NCBI GenBank assembly: GCA_032622095.1
Contig: CP136061.1
Location: 249,623,582 to 249,687,581 of the forward strand
From: Siphonodentalium dalli
Taxonomy: Eukaryota > Mollusca > Scaphopoda > Gadilida > Siphonodentaliidae
Length of the DNA: 64,000 nt
Reading direction: 5' to 3'
The notes under the pieces are model-generated. The model was not told the origin of the DNA and made no database searches. It saw only the letters and a list, made by a program, of their open reading frames with translations. Numbering within the stretch: position 1 is the first letter of the stretch; each line of letters begins with the position of its first letter. Shown one piece after another: positions 10,087 through 20,108 of the stretch. The position numbers and the translations under genes are program-made.

Positions 10087-10236
10087 CCCTTTCAGTGCCA
10101 AGTCCGATTTTTGTATCAACCCATATTTCCTTAAGAGCTCTCTCCATCAATGTATCACATTATTATAATCAATAAATTTGAAAAATTATCAAGGAAATAT
10201 GGGTTGATACAAAAATCGGACTTGGCGCTGAAAGGG
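10087..10236. mobile_element. TTAA-3 family palindromic MITE
   Basis: CCCTTTCAGTGCCAAGTCCG is inverted as CGGACTTGGCGCTGAAAGGG, with arms continuing through 'tatcaacccatatttcctt'. The flanks ATA/TTAT are a decayed TTAA. Confidence 0.75.
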
Positions 10237-10438
10237 TTATTAAATACCAATCTTCAGTTTTATTTATGTTTTATTCACAGAAAAAGATATTTGTAGTCTT
10301 GAAATGGGGTTTTATGAAAATTATGTTGTTGTTGTTGTAACTGTGGCCCAGAAGATATACACCATCTTCAACTAACCTGTCAGTAAATGTTCAGAATGTG
10401 GACTTAATTCAGCGGCTGTTGTACTATTAATAGATACA

Positions 10439-11490
10439 AGCCTGAAAGTATGGTGCTGGACATTAGCAGAATGAGGTCCCCAGAGGGTGAATTCAGTGAC
10501 GATACCCCGCACAGAGGGATAGCATCACTAAATTCATCCTCTGGGGACCTCATTCTGCATGGCCTCATCTGCTATGGGAGACATAGACTCAGATTTAAGT
10601 TCCCAGATGGTGAAGATGGTTATGTGCACCCATTGGGCACCTCGATTATACATTGTGTCATCTGCTAAATTGGAGATACAGAGAAACTAATCTAAAACAG
10701 ACAATTTTTAAAGAAGTTCCTAAAGAAAATAAATGAGTGGTCAGACAGACAGACGGACGGACGGACGATGAGTGGTCAATCCGGACATCGACACTATGTT
10801 TACCATACTATGGTACGGGTAGACATAATAAATGAGTGGTCAATCCGGACATCGACACTATGTTTACCATACTATGGTACGGGTAAACATAATAAATGAG
10901 TGGTCAATCCGGACATCGACACTATGTTTACCATACTATGGTATGGGTAAACATAATAAATGAGTGGTCAATCCGGACATCAACACTATGTTTACCATAC
11001 TATGGTATGGGTAAACATAATAAATGAGTTGTCAATCTGGACATCGACACTATGTTTACCATACTATGGTATGGGTAAACATAATAAATGAGTGGTCAAT
11101 CCGGACATCGACACTATGTTTACCATACTATGGTATGGGTAAACATAATAAATGAGTTGTCAATCCGGACATCGACACTATGTTTACCATACTATGGTAT
11201 GGGTAAACATAATAAATGAGTGGTCAATCCGGATATCGACACTATGTTTACCATACTATGGTATGGGTAAACATAATAAATGAGTGGTCAATCCGGACAT
11301 CGACACTATGTTTACCATACTATGGTATGGGTAAACATAAAAAGTTGTTAATTTGAAATTATAAAGATACTTTTTTGAGAAGATGAGGCCTAAGCAGAAT
11401 GAGGTCTCCAGAAGGTGTGGGGAAGCATCACTTAATTCACCCTCTGGGAACTTCATTCTGCAAACGTCTGGTACCATATTTTCTGCAAGT
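10439..11490. mobile_element. HAT-B composite MITE split by a minisatellite
   Basis: The left palindrome (10460-10560) and spacer ('cccattgggcacctcgatta') run to about 10735. The second half resumes at 11341 with 'aagatactttt...agatgaggcctaagcagaatg' and ends near 11480. The 64-bp array at 10768-11341 fills the gap. Confidence 0.75.
10768..11341. repeat. 64-bp satellite, about 9 copies, each with a hairpin
   Basis: The unit is 'agtggtcaatccggacatcg' + 'acactatgtttaccatacta' + 'tggtatgggtaaacataata' + 'aatg'. 'atgtttaccatac/gtatgggtaaacat' forms a stem in every unit. Early units carry 'ggtacggg' and later units 'ggtatggg', so homogenisation spread from one side. Confidence 0.95.
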
Positions 11491-11550
11491 ATAGATAGTC
11501 GCATAGAGTTGCATGGACTGGATACCCAGGATATAGTTAAGCAATCTTAC

Positions 11551-11736
11551 TCTCTGTACATGTGAGGGCCCTGTCGACGATAAGTTTCGATATGTTGCCG
11601 ACTCTGTATAGAATTGTCGGTATCAGGACTGCTAAACGTCCTCCCCGTTAGAGTGTCCGAATCGGACTGTATTCGGTTATCATGTCGGTATCTGCTTTCT
11701 CTTCCCGACTCCCCACCCTCCGTTGATGATGAATTA
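11551..11736 (-). CDS. Cav1 channel exon: distal tail, probable cassette exon (186 nt)
   Basis: Acceptor TATTTTCAG precedes 11736 and donor TACAGAGA|GTAAGA follows 11551. The exon takes one base to complete the AG left by 14418-14722 (Ser) and leaves GA for the next exon. It encodes a Ser/Arg/Asp-rich stretch from NSSSTEGGES to RRQGPHMYR. Its length is 62 x 3, and skipping it joins the flanking exons in frame, so it can act as a cassette exon. I recognise no named domain. Low-complexity polar sequence is usual for this part of Cav1 tails. Assignment to the channel rests on phase, strand and position between two stronger exons. Confidence 0.75.
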
Positions 11737-12070
11737 CTGAAAATATAAGCCATCAGAGAAGTTTAGCCCTAAGTTTACTTTTATTGGAAAAATGAATATT
11801 TGATCTAAATGTGTCTACTTAAGATATAACTCTTGTTTTGATTAGGGTTATGCAATTATAACCCAAAAGTCTGAAGACAAATTCTCTAAAACGCATCATT
11901 GTAAAAAAAATTTCATCATTATACTTCCATAAAATAAATAAAATTCCTTGTGATCAACAATTATATCTGTAGAAGACAAATAGACAGAAAAACAAAAGTG
12001 CGTGAACTGGTTAACATTACCGCCAGTCCGTCGATTTTGAAAAACATAGATGCACAGTAGTGCACTACGG

Positions 12071-12647
12071 TAATAACCCCATATACACGTATATATAAAG
12101 GGAAAACAAATAACCCCATATACACGTATATATAAAGGGAAAACAAATAACCCCATATACACGTATATATAAAGGGAAAACAAATAACCCCATATACACG
12201 TATATATAAAGGGAAAACAAATAACCCCATATACACGTATATATAAAGGGAAAACAAATAACCCCATATACACGTATATATAAAGGGAAAACAAATAACC
12301 CCATATACACGTATATATAAAGGGAAAACAAATAACCCCATATACACGTATATATAAAGGGAAAACAAATATTATTATTATATTAAATAACCCCATATAC
12401 ACGTATATATAAAGGGAAAACAAATAACCCCATATACACGTATATATAAAGGGAAAACAAATATTATTATTATATTAAATAACCCCATATACACGTATAT
12501 ATAAAGGGAAAACAAATAACCCCATATACACGTATATATAAAGGGAAAACAAATATTATTATTATATTAAATAACCCCATATACACGTATATATAAAGGG
12601 AAAACAAATAACCCCATATACACGTATATATAAAGGGAAAACAAATA
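12071..12647. repeat. 37-bp satellite with 'attattattatatt' interruptions
   Basis: The unit is 'aaataaccccatatacacgt' + 'atatataaagggaaaac', repeated about 14 times and almost perfectly. A higher-order block of two units plus 'aaatattattattatatt' appears three times at the right. Open frames across it are an effect of the repeat. Confidence 0.95.
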
Positions 12648-12952
12648 TTATTTTGAACCAAATCTAATAACTAAAACTTAATTGAAACAATATAAACTGT
12701 TGTGTTTGGATATTTACCAAATCTGTTACAGTAATTATCGATAAGTAAGCTTGTAACATTTTCTCTTGGCAAATTAACAAATCGGGTCACAGAGATTCGG
12801 TGAACCATCTATACTCCAATTTTTTCTCGTTTCACTTCGGCAATTCTATAAGCAATTAATAGCGAGCCAATTTAATTGAACAGATTATTAAGTGCACTCA
12901 GTGGGTTTAACCCAATGCAATGATGCAGTCACACCCAGTGACCAGCTAGCTA

Positions 12953-13342
12953 TTAACCCTTTACCCAACAAAACGGCCAAAACTGGCCAAATAAAGCTTC
13001 AACAGCCTAAAATATCTTCGGTCTGTCTCAATAGAACCATACAAATATGGATATCATTGGAACCGGCTCCTTGACCACATTGTGATAGTTACAGTTATGC
13101 CCTGTGCCAATGCATTCTCTTATATATGCGAGTCGACCATAGGTCGCCTCGCATATATAAGAGAATGCATTGGCCTAAAAAAAATCTTTTTTTACCATTT
13201 TTTCTTACATTCTTTAACAATTTTATAATTTTTAATGTGTTAAGCCAATGCATTCTCTTATATATGCGAGGCGACCCATGGTCGACTCGCATATATAAGA
13301 GAATGCATTGGCACAGGGCCCTTCTGTTGGGTAAAGGGTTAA
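12953..13342 (+). mobile_element. TTAA-1 MITE, full length
   Basis: TTAA-CCCTTTACCCAACA...GTTGGGTAAAGGG-TTAA. The layout is a left body ('ccaaataaagcttcaacagc'), hairpin 1, an A/T-rich spacer, and hairpin 2 (the exact inverse of hairpin 1). Confidence 0.9.
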
Positions 13343-13571
13343 TGGAAATACCACAGTATTGACGCATACAAAACATCACACGATGTCGCCAAATGATTGT
13401 TTTGATGATTCTGTCTTTTTCGAATTCTAAGCTGCATGTTCTTTGTCAAGTATTTTCTCAACTCAACCAAGATTGCAAGGCGCGCACATCTTTTGGTGCC
13501 CTGCTTCCACATATAAGAGAATGGCCTGACAATTTTTTATCATTTTTAATCAATTTTTCTTACATTTATTA

Positions 13572-14097
13572 AAGATGGATTATCTCTTTAAATAACAAAT
13601 TTTAAATAGTTGCACGGGTATAAAATGATAGATATGAACTGAAGACCTATGTCCGGAAAAGTTTCTATCAATTAATATTGATTTTATTTCGAATATTAAA
13701 TCGGGCCCATTTATGTTACTATTTTTAGAACCGACCATTCGGATGAGACCGTATTGCGATATAGAGCACTGGGCTGTTCCTACGGCTACGCAACGAATGT
13801 CAAATGTCACAGATTGGTTGTTTGTACTGTTTTGTTCCACAGATATAAGCGATAATGAGTATAATTAACGTTTATTTGTGACAAAATTGCACAATATAAT
13901 TTCTGGTCTCTGTTAACAGTAACCACTATTGTTCGTTAGCTGAACAAACACACCTTTTTAGACCAGAAAATATTCGAAATAAAATTAATATTAATCGATA
14001 GAAGCATTTCCGGACAGGAGTCTTTGACTCAAATCTAATATTTTATACCCCGGTAACTATATAATACATGTTTACAAAGAGATAATCCACCTTTAAC
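13572..14097. mobile_element. LTIR-A MITE
   Basis: 'aaagatggattatctcttta' and 'aaagagataatccaccttt' are inverted ends, with inverted repeats of about 110 bp including 'ttctatcaattaatattgat'. The core has no recognised coding sequence. Confidence 0.8.
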
Positions 14098-14245
14098 ATT
14101 TTTTATCATTTTTTATAAATTTTTCTTACATTCTTTAACAATTTTTATAATTTTGTTATCATTATTTATTACATTCTTTAACAATTTTGTATTATTTAAA
14201 AAAAAAAATTCTTACATTTTTTAACAATTATAAAAAATAATTTAA

Positions 14246-14372
14246 AAATTGTTAGGCCAATGCATTCTCTTATATATGCGAGGTGACCAATGGTCGACTC
14301 ACATATAGAAGAGAATGCATTGGCACAGGGTTTTTGCAAAATTTTAGAAAGCTCCCATCATGGAAGGGTTAA
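14246..14372. mobile_element. TTAA-2 MITE, right fragment
   Basis: One hairpin, then 'gctcccatcatggaaggg'+TTAA; the left part is replaced by T-rich spacer sequence (14098-14245). Confidence 0.7.
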
Positions 14373-14417
14373 GATATCTGACATTCATCCATCACTAAAG
14401 CGAAGAATGAGTCTTAC

Positions 14418-14722
14418 CTGTGTCGCCTGGAATCATCGGAAGTTATCGGTGATATCCTCAGAGGAGACGATGGTGAGGACGAACGATTGATATGATTCCT
14501 GAATTGCACATTTAGGTGGTTAGCTATTTGCTCAGATTTCCCGTTCACGTCATCATCCTCGTTCTGATTATGTGGACCATGTAAAGAGTTCGTGGGTGAG
14601 ATTCTGGGCTGAGACTGGGTAGTATTTACATACAATGAGCGTGTCCTATTTGGAAAGACTGGTATACTGGGCCGATGTCCCGTAATAGCACTCATTACTG
14701 TACCAAACAGAGTGTGATTACG
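14418..14722 (-). CDS. Cav1 channel exon: distal C-terminal tail (101 codons)
   Basis: Acceptor TCTCTTGCAG precedes 14722 and donor GACACAG|GTAAGA follows 14418. It starts in phase 0 after the exon at 15982-16131, begins RNHTLFG, and is Ser/Asn/Pro-rich with SSSPSSPLRISPI near the end. It leaves AG, which becomes Ser with either of the next two exons. No folded domain is recognised; the composition is typical of the poorly conserved tail of Cav1. Both splice sites are strong and the frame is open throughout. Confidence 0.88.
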
Positions 14723-14954
14723 CTGCAAGAGAAATTTACATATATTTATGAGAACAAATTTTGAAAACTAAAACTGAATTTATCATCCGAAAACCAATAT
14801 AATTGGCAAATTCTAAGTCGACAAGGGTCATAACTCCAGTAAAAATATTCGAACTTGACCTGTATTGTCACATGAGTAATATATATACCAAATACGAAAA
14901 CAACCAGATAACTAAAACTAACATTATCATCCCTTTGGGAGCTTTTAATCAGCG

Positions 14955-15960
14955 CACATGACAGACGGATCCTACTCCTTTATATATATATATATTTATC
15001 CACCGCTCACTACCTCTATTGCCTACATAAAGCCTGCCTAATAAACGTTACGTTTATTCTGTTAATGTAGCTTTATTTGGTCAACGTAGCTTTATTAGGT
15101 TAGTACTACTTTCATGACGTAATTGCATATGCAAATTGCACACGTAACTAGGGACGTCAACCAACCTGAATGACGTCATTGTGATTTTGGGACGTTTTTA
15201 TCGTCCATAATTCACCGCAATTGATAAAAAATTCGTAAACGGATATGTGTTTTCGCTCTAAAACATCTATAAACCAAGTACAAGGCCACCTTAGAATAAC
15301 TATAACAAAAAATACATGAACTATTTCGCTCTAAGCTGCACTCCAGTTTTTGCACGTCATGAATGCTAATGCTTGATCTATATCACAGAAGGCCAGTTTT
15401 GTGCGATGGATAAATAAAATATGTAGCTAATATTGTCGCTTAAACTGTTTATGTCCGCTCGGGGAATTTGGCATCTATTGGACTCGGCAGAGCCTCACCC
15501 AATAGATGCTCAAATCTCCCTCATGGACATAAAACAGTTTAAGCGACGACGCTAACTACATATTCTATATTTATTATGCAACTTCAATATATCCTCATGC
15601 AAATAATTTCATATTGGACATAAATGTTAGCATTGGTTCATATTGGACTTAATTTATTCTGAAATAAGCCCATAGTAGACTTATACCCGTTATTCTGTTG
15701 GATGGCGCGGGCCACAGTGAATACACATAAATAAATAGCGTACATATCCTCGTGTAAATAGGTTAATTTTGGGCTTATCTGATTCTAAAAAAATTTTTTA
15801 GTTATTTAAATAAATTTTTGAAAAACTAATGCAGTTATAACCTCCGCCAGGGTACCCCGAGTCACCACATCAAATTAGGTTGAAATTTGACAGCAGTCTG
15901 GGAGAATAATCCGGAGAGACAGACAGACAGATCCTACTCTTTTATATATATTGATTATTA
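14955..15960. other. Intronic block bounded by 'gatcctactc-tttatatata' motifs, with a hairpin inside
   Basis: The same string (gacagacgGATCCTACTCcTTTATATATA / gacagacaGATCCTACTCtTTTATATATA) occurs near 14960 and near 15923 in the same orientation, suggesting two copies of a repeat end. 15419-15563 is a long hairpin described separately. No coding region is recognised. Confidence 0.45.
15419..15563. repeat. Long hairpin with G+C-rich loop
   Basis: The arms 'atatgtagctaatattgtcg' and inverse (ending 'gctaactacatat') and 'cgcttaaactgttttatgtcc'-like segments pair around a centre containing 'ctcggcagagcctcaccc'. Confidence 0.75.
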
Positions 15961-15981
15961 TTAGTATATGGGTTATCTTAC

Positions 15982-16131
15982 CCGATGCATTGGTTCCTCA
16001 TCATCTTCACTCGGCTCCGGTGGCTTCTGTTGGCTTGGAAACTGCATCGCAAACATTTCTTCTTCCTCCAAGTTTCCGGAAATAGCTCTTCTAATTTCTG
16101 GACCCATATCATGCACAGCACGCAAACCAGC
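15982..16131 (-). CDS. Cav1 channel exon: post-IQ tail ([10 protein letters not shown])
   Basis: Acceptor AATTTTAG precedes 16131 and donor CATCGG|GTAAGA follows 15982; exactly 50 codons, phase 0 at both ends. It encodes [19 protein letters not shown], a near match to the conserved [21 protein letters not shown] block just after the IQ domain of Cav1 channels, then an acidic EEEE stretch and SEDDEEPMHR. This block is not found in Cav2 or Cav3, which supports the L-type call. Confidence 0.95.
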
Positions 16132-16195
16132 CTAAAATTAAATGTATTGTAGACAACATTATTTACGTTTCAGATGGGCAGGCTTCAAAATATCG

Positions 16196-16262
16196 CACTC
16201 GACATGCAGAATGAGGTCCCCAGAGGGTGAATTTAGTGACGGTACCCCGCACAGTGGGCTTT
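16196..16262. mobile_element. HAT-B fragment
   Basis: One arm only ('cagaatgaggtccccagagg' to 'ccgcacagtgggct'), ending abruptly. Confidence 0.7.
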
Positions 16263-16346
16263 TGTTAAGTGTCAACTTATTTTAAAACTCCGAGGCTGCA
16301 TATGCAATGAAATTATTCCACTAATAGCTCCAACAGAAACACCTTG

Positions 16347-16443
16347 CAATCGACTCTTCAATTTCGTTCCTGAATCTACTCTTCAGTGTCGTTCCTGAAT
16401 CTACTCTTCAGTGTCGTTTCTCAATCTACTCTTCAGTGTCGTT
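16347..16443. repeat. 25-bp tandem repeat, about 4 copies
   Basis: The unit 'ctactcttcagtgtcgttcctgaat' (shown in part) repeats with slight drift. Confidence 0.8.
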
Positions 16444-16534
16444 CCTCCAGGGAATGTCGAAGAAACTCATGCTCTTGGGTGTATAATTTTATGAAAATGA
16501 TTCATCAGTTACAGGTCTACCGCAAAACATATTG

Positions 16535-16876
16535 CTGGTTATTTGCAGAATGAGGTCCCTAGAGGGTGAATTTAGTGACAAAATTCACCCTCTAGGGACC
16601 TCAATCTACTTCAGCCTCATCTGCTATGGAAAGTATCTTATCAACTTAACAAGTTTTTTTATTTACTTTTGGAAAGTTTCTTTTTTAGTATAGTTTCTCT
16701 ATATCTCCAAATTGTGCAGAGGACACATTGCATAATCGAGGTGCACAATGGGTGCACATTACCATCTGGGAACTTAAATCTGTGTCTTGGTCCCCCATAG
16801 CAGATGAGGCCATGCAGAATTAGGTCCCCACTAAATTCACCCTCTGGATACCTCATTCTGAAAATGTCTGATGACA
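16535..16876. mobile_element. HAT-B composite MITE with intact TTAA in the spacer
   Basis: Palindromes at both ends, with the spacer including 'gggaacttaaatctgtgtct'. This is the empty version of the site that holds a TTAA-1 element in the copy at 25310-26138. Confidence 0.75.
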
Positions 16877-16877
16877 G

Positions 16878-17480
16878 TGCATTTTTGGTGGTGGTGTTGG
16901 TGATTATAGTAGTATGGTGGTGGTGATGTAGTTGGTGATGTTAGTATGTTGGTGGCAGTGATGATATTAGCATGTTGGAGGCGGATTTGGTAATGATAGT
17001 AGTATAGTGGTGGCAGTGTTGGTGATGATAGTATGTTGGTGGCGGTGATGATTGTAGCATGTTGGTGGCAGTGTTGGTGATGATATTATGTTGGTGGCGG
17101 TGTTGGTGATGATAGTATGTTGGTGGCGGTGATGATTGTAGCATGTTGGTGGCAGTGTTGGTGATGATATTATGTTGGTGGCGGTGTAGGTGATGGTATA
17201 TGTTGGTGGCGGTGATGATTGTAGCATGTTGGTGGCAGTGTTGGTGATGATATTATGTTGGTGGCGGTGTAGGTGATGGTATATGTTGGTGGTGGTAATG
17301 ATTGTAGCATGTTGGTGGTGGTGTTGGTGATGATAGTATGTTGGTGGTTATGATCATGGATGTAGTCTTGATGATGCTGATGGATGAGTGATGACAGTGT
17401 TTATGTTGATGGTGGTTATGATAATGGATGTGGTCTTGATGATGTTGACGGCAGTGTTTATGTTGATGGTGATGTTTTGT
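16878..17480. repeat. G/T-rich minisatellite ('gttggtggcggtgatgat')
   Basis: Units of about 26-28 bp, 'atgttggtggcggtgatgat' + 'tgtagc', with two alternating types. Strong strand asymmetry: almost no C on the plus strand. Confidence 0.85.
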
Positions 17481-17498
17481 TGGGAGCAGTAATGATTC

Positions 17499-18030
17499 TG
17501 ATGATTATTTAATACAGATACACACCTGATGATTATTTAATACAGATACACACCTGATGATTATTTAATACAGATACACACCTGATGATTATTTAATAGA
17601 TACACACCTGATGATTATTTAATACAGATACACACCTGATGATACTTTAATACAGATACACACCTGGTGATTATTTAATACAGATACACACCTGATGATT
17701 ATTTAATACAGATACACACCTGATGATTATTTAATACAGATACACACCTGATGATTATTTAATACAGATACACACCTGATGATTATTTAATACAGATACA
17801 CACCTGATGATTATTTAATACAGATACACACCTGATGATTATTTAATACAGATACACACCTGATGATTATTTAATACAGATACACACCTGATGATTATTT
17901 AATACAGATACACACCTGATGATTATTTAATACAGATACACACCTGATGATTATTTAATACAGATACACACCTGATGATTATTTAATACAGATACACACC
18001 TGATGATTATTTAATACAGATACACACCTG
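17499..18030 (-). repeat. 28-bp array made of copies of the adjacent splice donor, about 18 copies
   Basis: In minus sense the unit is CAG|GTGTGTATCTGTATTAAATAATCAT. The first CAG|GTGTGT is the donor of the IQ exon, and each following unit repeats it. Most copies are perfect. Read-through from the exon meets TAA after VCICIK. Confidence 0.95.
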
Positions 18031-18158
18031 CAATGCATTTGTATGTTCCTGGCCCTTTGATATTTTTTGTTGAGTTTCTTTTCGTTTTTTGAATCGATGG
18101 AAGTAATCTTGGATCAAAAACGTTGCATAGAATTTTCCAACAGTGACATCGTCATCAC
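18028..18158 (-). CDS. Cav1 channel exon: IQ domain (calmodulin site)
   Basis: Acceptor TTTGTACAG precedes 18158 and donor TTGCAG|GTGTGT follows 18028. Two bases complete the Arg codon begun in 27877-28081, then 43 codons. [13 protein letters not shown] leads into [15 protein letters not shown], the IQ motif that binds calmodulin and mediates calcium-dependent inactivation in Cav1 channels. A His stands at the position after Tyr-Phe where vertebrates usually have Arg or Lys. The remainder ([16 protein letters not shown]) is polar. The donor is the first unit of the 28-bp array at 17499-18030. L-type identity is clear. Confidence 0.97.
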
Positions 18159-19055
18159 CTGTACAAAATATTGAGAAACTAAATCAGAATATGAGCATGT
18201 GTGAAGCATACATAATGATTGTGATATTTCGATATTTTCAATTTTTTATTTCTTTTCGCTTTTCTTGAAATGCTATTAATAGAATTTTTAAACAGTAGTG
18301 TCATATTGTCTTAATGCAATTTTCAGAAGGTAAATGAAAATAATTCCATGTTCCATAGTTTTTTTTTTTCAATTGCCCATAAAGAAAGTAAACTTCGACA
18401 AATTTCCAACAGATTAAACAGATCTATTTCTCAGTGGTGTACTAAAAATTAGAATTTTATAATTAATCTTTTGTCTATTATTAAATGATCATAAGATGCA
18501 TTTTGATTGGTACCAGGATTTTACTTCAGAAACATTGGCTGGTAAATTTCTCAACTTCTATAATCTGCAATTTCTAACCACAATTTTCCATAGGTGATAA
18601 AATCTATAGTATGCAGATACTCATAGTATGACAAAAACAATGATTATGAACTGAAATTCCAGAGAGTTCATTCCCAAATTAAAACAATGCTGCTTAGTTA
18701 TCAGCTTTATTTTCTATTTATATAAATTAAAGACATATTAAGTGATTATTTCACTACTTCAAACTGACATTTTACAACTCAGCCTCTACTTTGAAGAAAG
18801 AAACATTAAACTATTAACATTGGCTGAGCCATTTCGTAAAACATGACGTCTCAACAACACAAAACTGTAAACAAACAGTCTTTCATTCGTCCGGAAGAAA
18901 TCACCAATAAACAAAAAAGATTTTTTTTGTCAACAAGAGTCTGTTTATGTAATTATATGAAAGAATGGCGTCATGTTCTGGCAATATTTATACAAAATTA
19001 TTGAAATACATCGTTGGGCAAGTTCAATGGCCCAGCCAGAATGTTTCAAATCACT
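18159..19055. other. Intronic sequence, nothing recognised
   Basis: AT-rich unique sequence; no inverted ends or tandem structure stood out. Confidence 0.5.
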
Positions 19056-19452
19056 TTAACCCTTTACCCAACAAACCGGCCAAAACCGGCCAAATAAAGC
19101 TTCAACAGCCTAAAATATCTTCGGTCTGTCTCAATAGAACCATACAAATATGGATATCATTGGAACTGGCTCCTTGACCACATTGTGATAGTTACAGTTA
19201 GCCCTGTGCCAATGCATTCTCTTATATATGCGAGTCGACCATAGGTCGCCTCGCATATATAAGAGAATGCATTGGCCTAAAAAAAAAAAAATTAACACTT
19301 TTTACCATTTTTTCTTACATTCTTTAACAATTTTATAATTTTTAATGTGTTAAGCCAATGCATTCTCTTATATATGCGAGGCGACCTATGGTCGACTCGC
19401 ATATATAAGAGAATGCATTGGCACAGGGCCCTTCTGTTGGGTAAAGGGTTAA
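19056..19452 (+). mobile_element. TTAA-1 MITE, full length
   Basis: TTAA at both ends with intact CCCTTTACCCAACA and GTTGGGTAAAGGG, and both hairpins. Confidence 0.9.
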
Positions 19453-19476
19453 GATAAATGAGACTGCTATGCAAAA

Positions 19477-19682
19477 TATACCAGGGTATTACTCTGGAGG
19501 AATAGTTTAAATATACCAGGGTATTACTCTGGAGGAATAGTTTAAATATACCAGGGTATTACTCTGGAGGAATAGTTTAAATATACCAGGGTATTACTCT
19601 GGAGGAATAGTTTAAATATACCAGGGTATTACTCTGGAGGAATAGTTTAAATATACCAGGGTATTACTCTGGAGGAATAGTT
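19477..19682. repeat. 35-bp minisatellite, 6 near-perfect copies
   Basis: Unit 'tataccagggtattactctg' + 'gaggaatagtttaaa'. Confidence 0.95.
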
Positions 19683-19927
19683 TTCCAAAAGTCTTGTTAA
19701 AGACATATTATGTACATATTTCAGTGAATCAAACTAATAATTAAGTAACCAGACACTTTGCAGAGTAGATTCAACTAATATTACCGGAAATTCCAGCCGC
19801 GCCGATCAAACAATATCAGAAAATCTAACATCTGAACTGCACACAATTGTAAACAAATACTCCTATGTTGGGGAAAAAATTCGCTGATAAACAGACGTCA
19901 CTGATTTATCCAATGACAGTCGCTGCA

Positions 19928-20078
19928 CAAGCCTTGAAATACTGTGCCTCTCATTTGTAGAATAAGGTCCCCAGAGGGTGAATTTAGTGATGCTAGCCTG
20001 CTATGCGGGGTAGCATCACTAAATTCACCCTCTGGGGACCTCATTCTGCAAATGACAGACACCCTATTTCAAGGCTTG
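19928..20078. mobile_element. HAT-B MITE flanked by 29-bp direct repeats
   Basis: CAAGCCTTGAAATA...TATTTCAAGGCTTG with a full palindrome. 'tcactgatttatccaatgac' + 'agtcgctgc' lies at 19898-19926 and again at 20080-20108. Confidence 0.9.
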
Positions 20079-20108
20079 ATCACTGATTTATCCAATGACA
20101 GTCGCTGC

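Noticed and set aside
11896-12661. Hydrophobic open frames that look like membrane proteins
   Set aside because: They are translations of the 37-bp satellite in three frames.
17499-18030. Regular 28-bp array resembling a CRISPR array
   Set aside because: There are no unique spacers, the unit is contiguous, and the host is eukaryotic.
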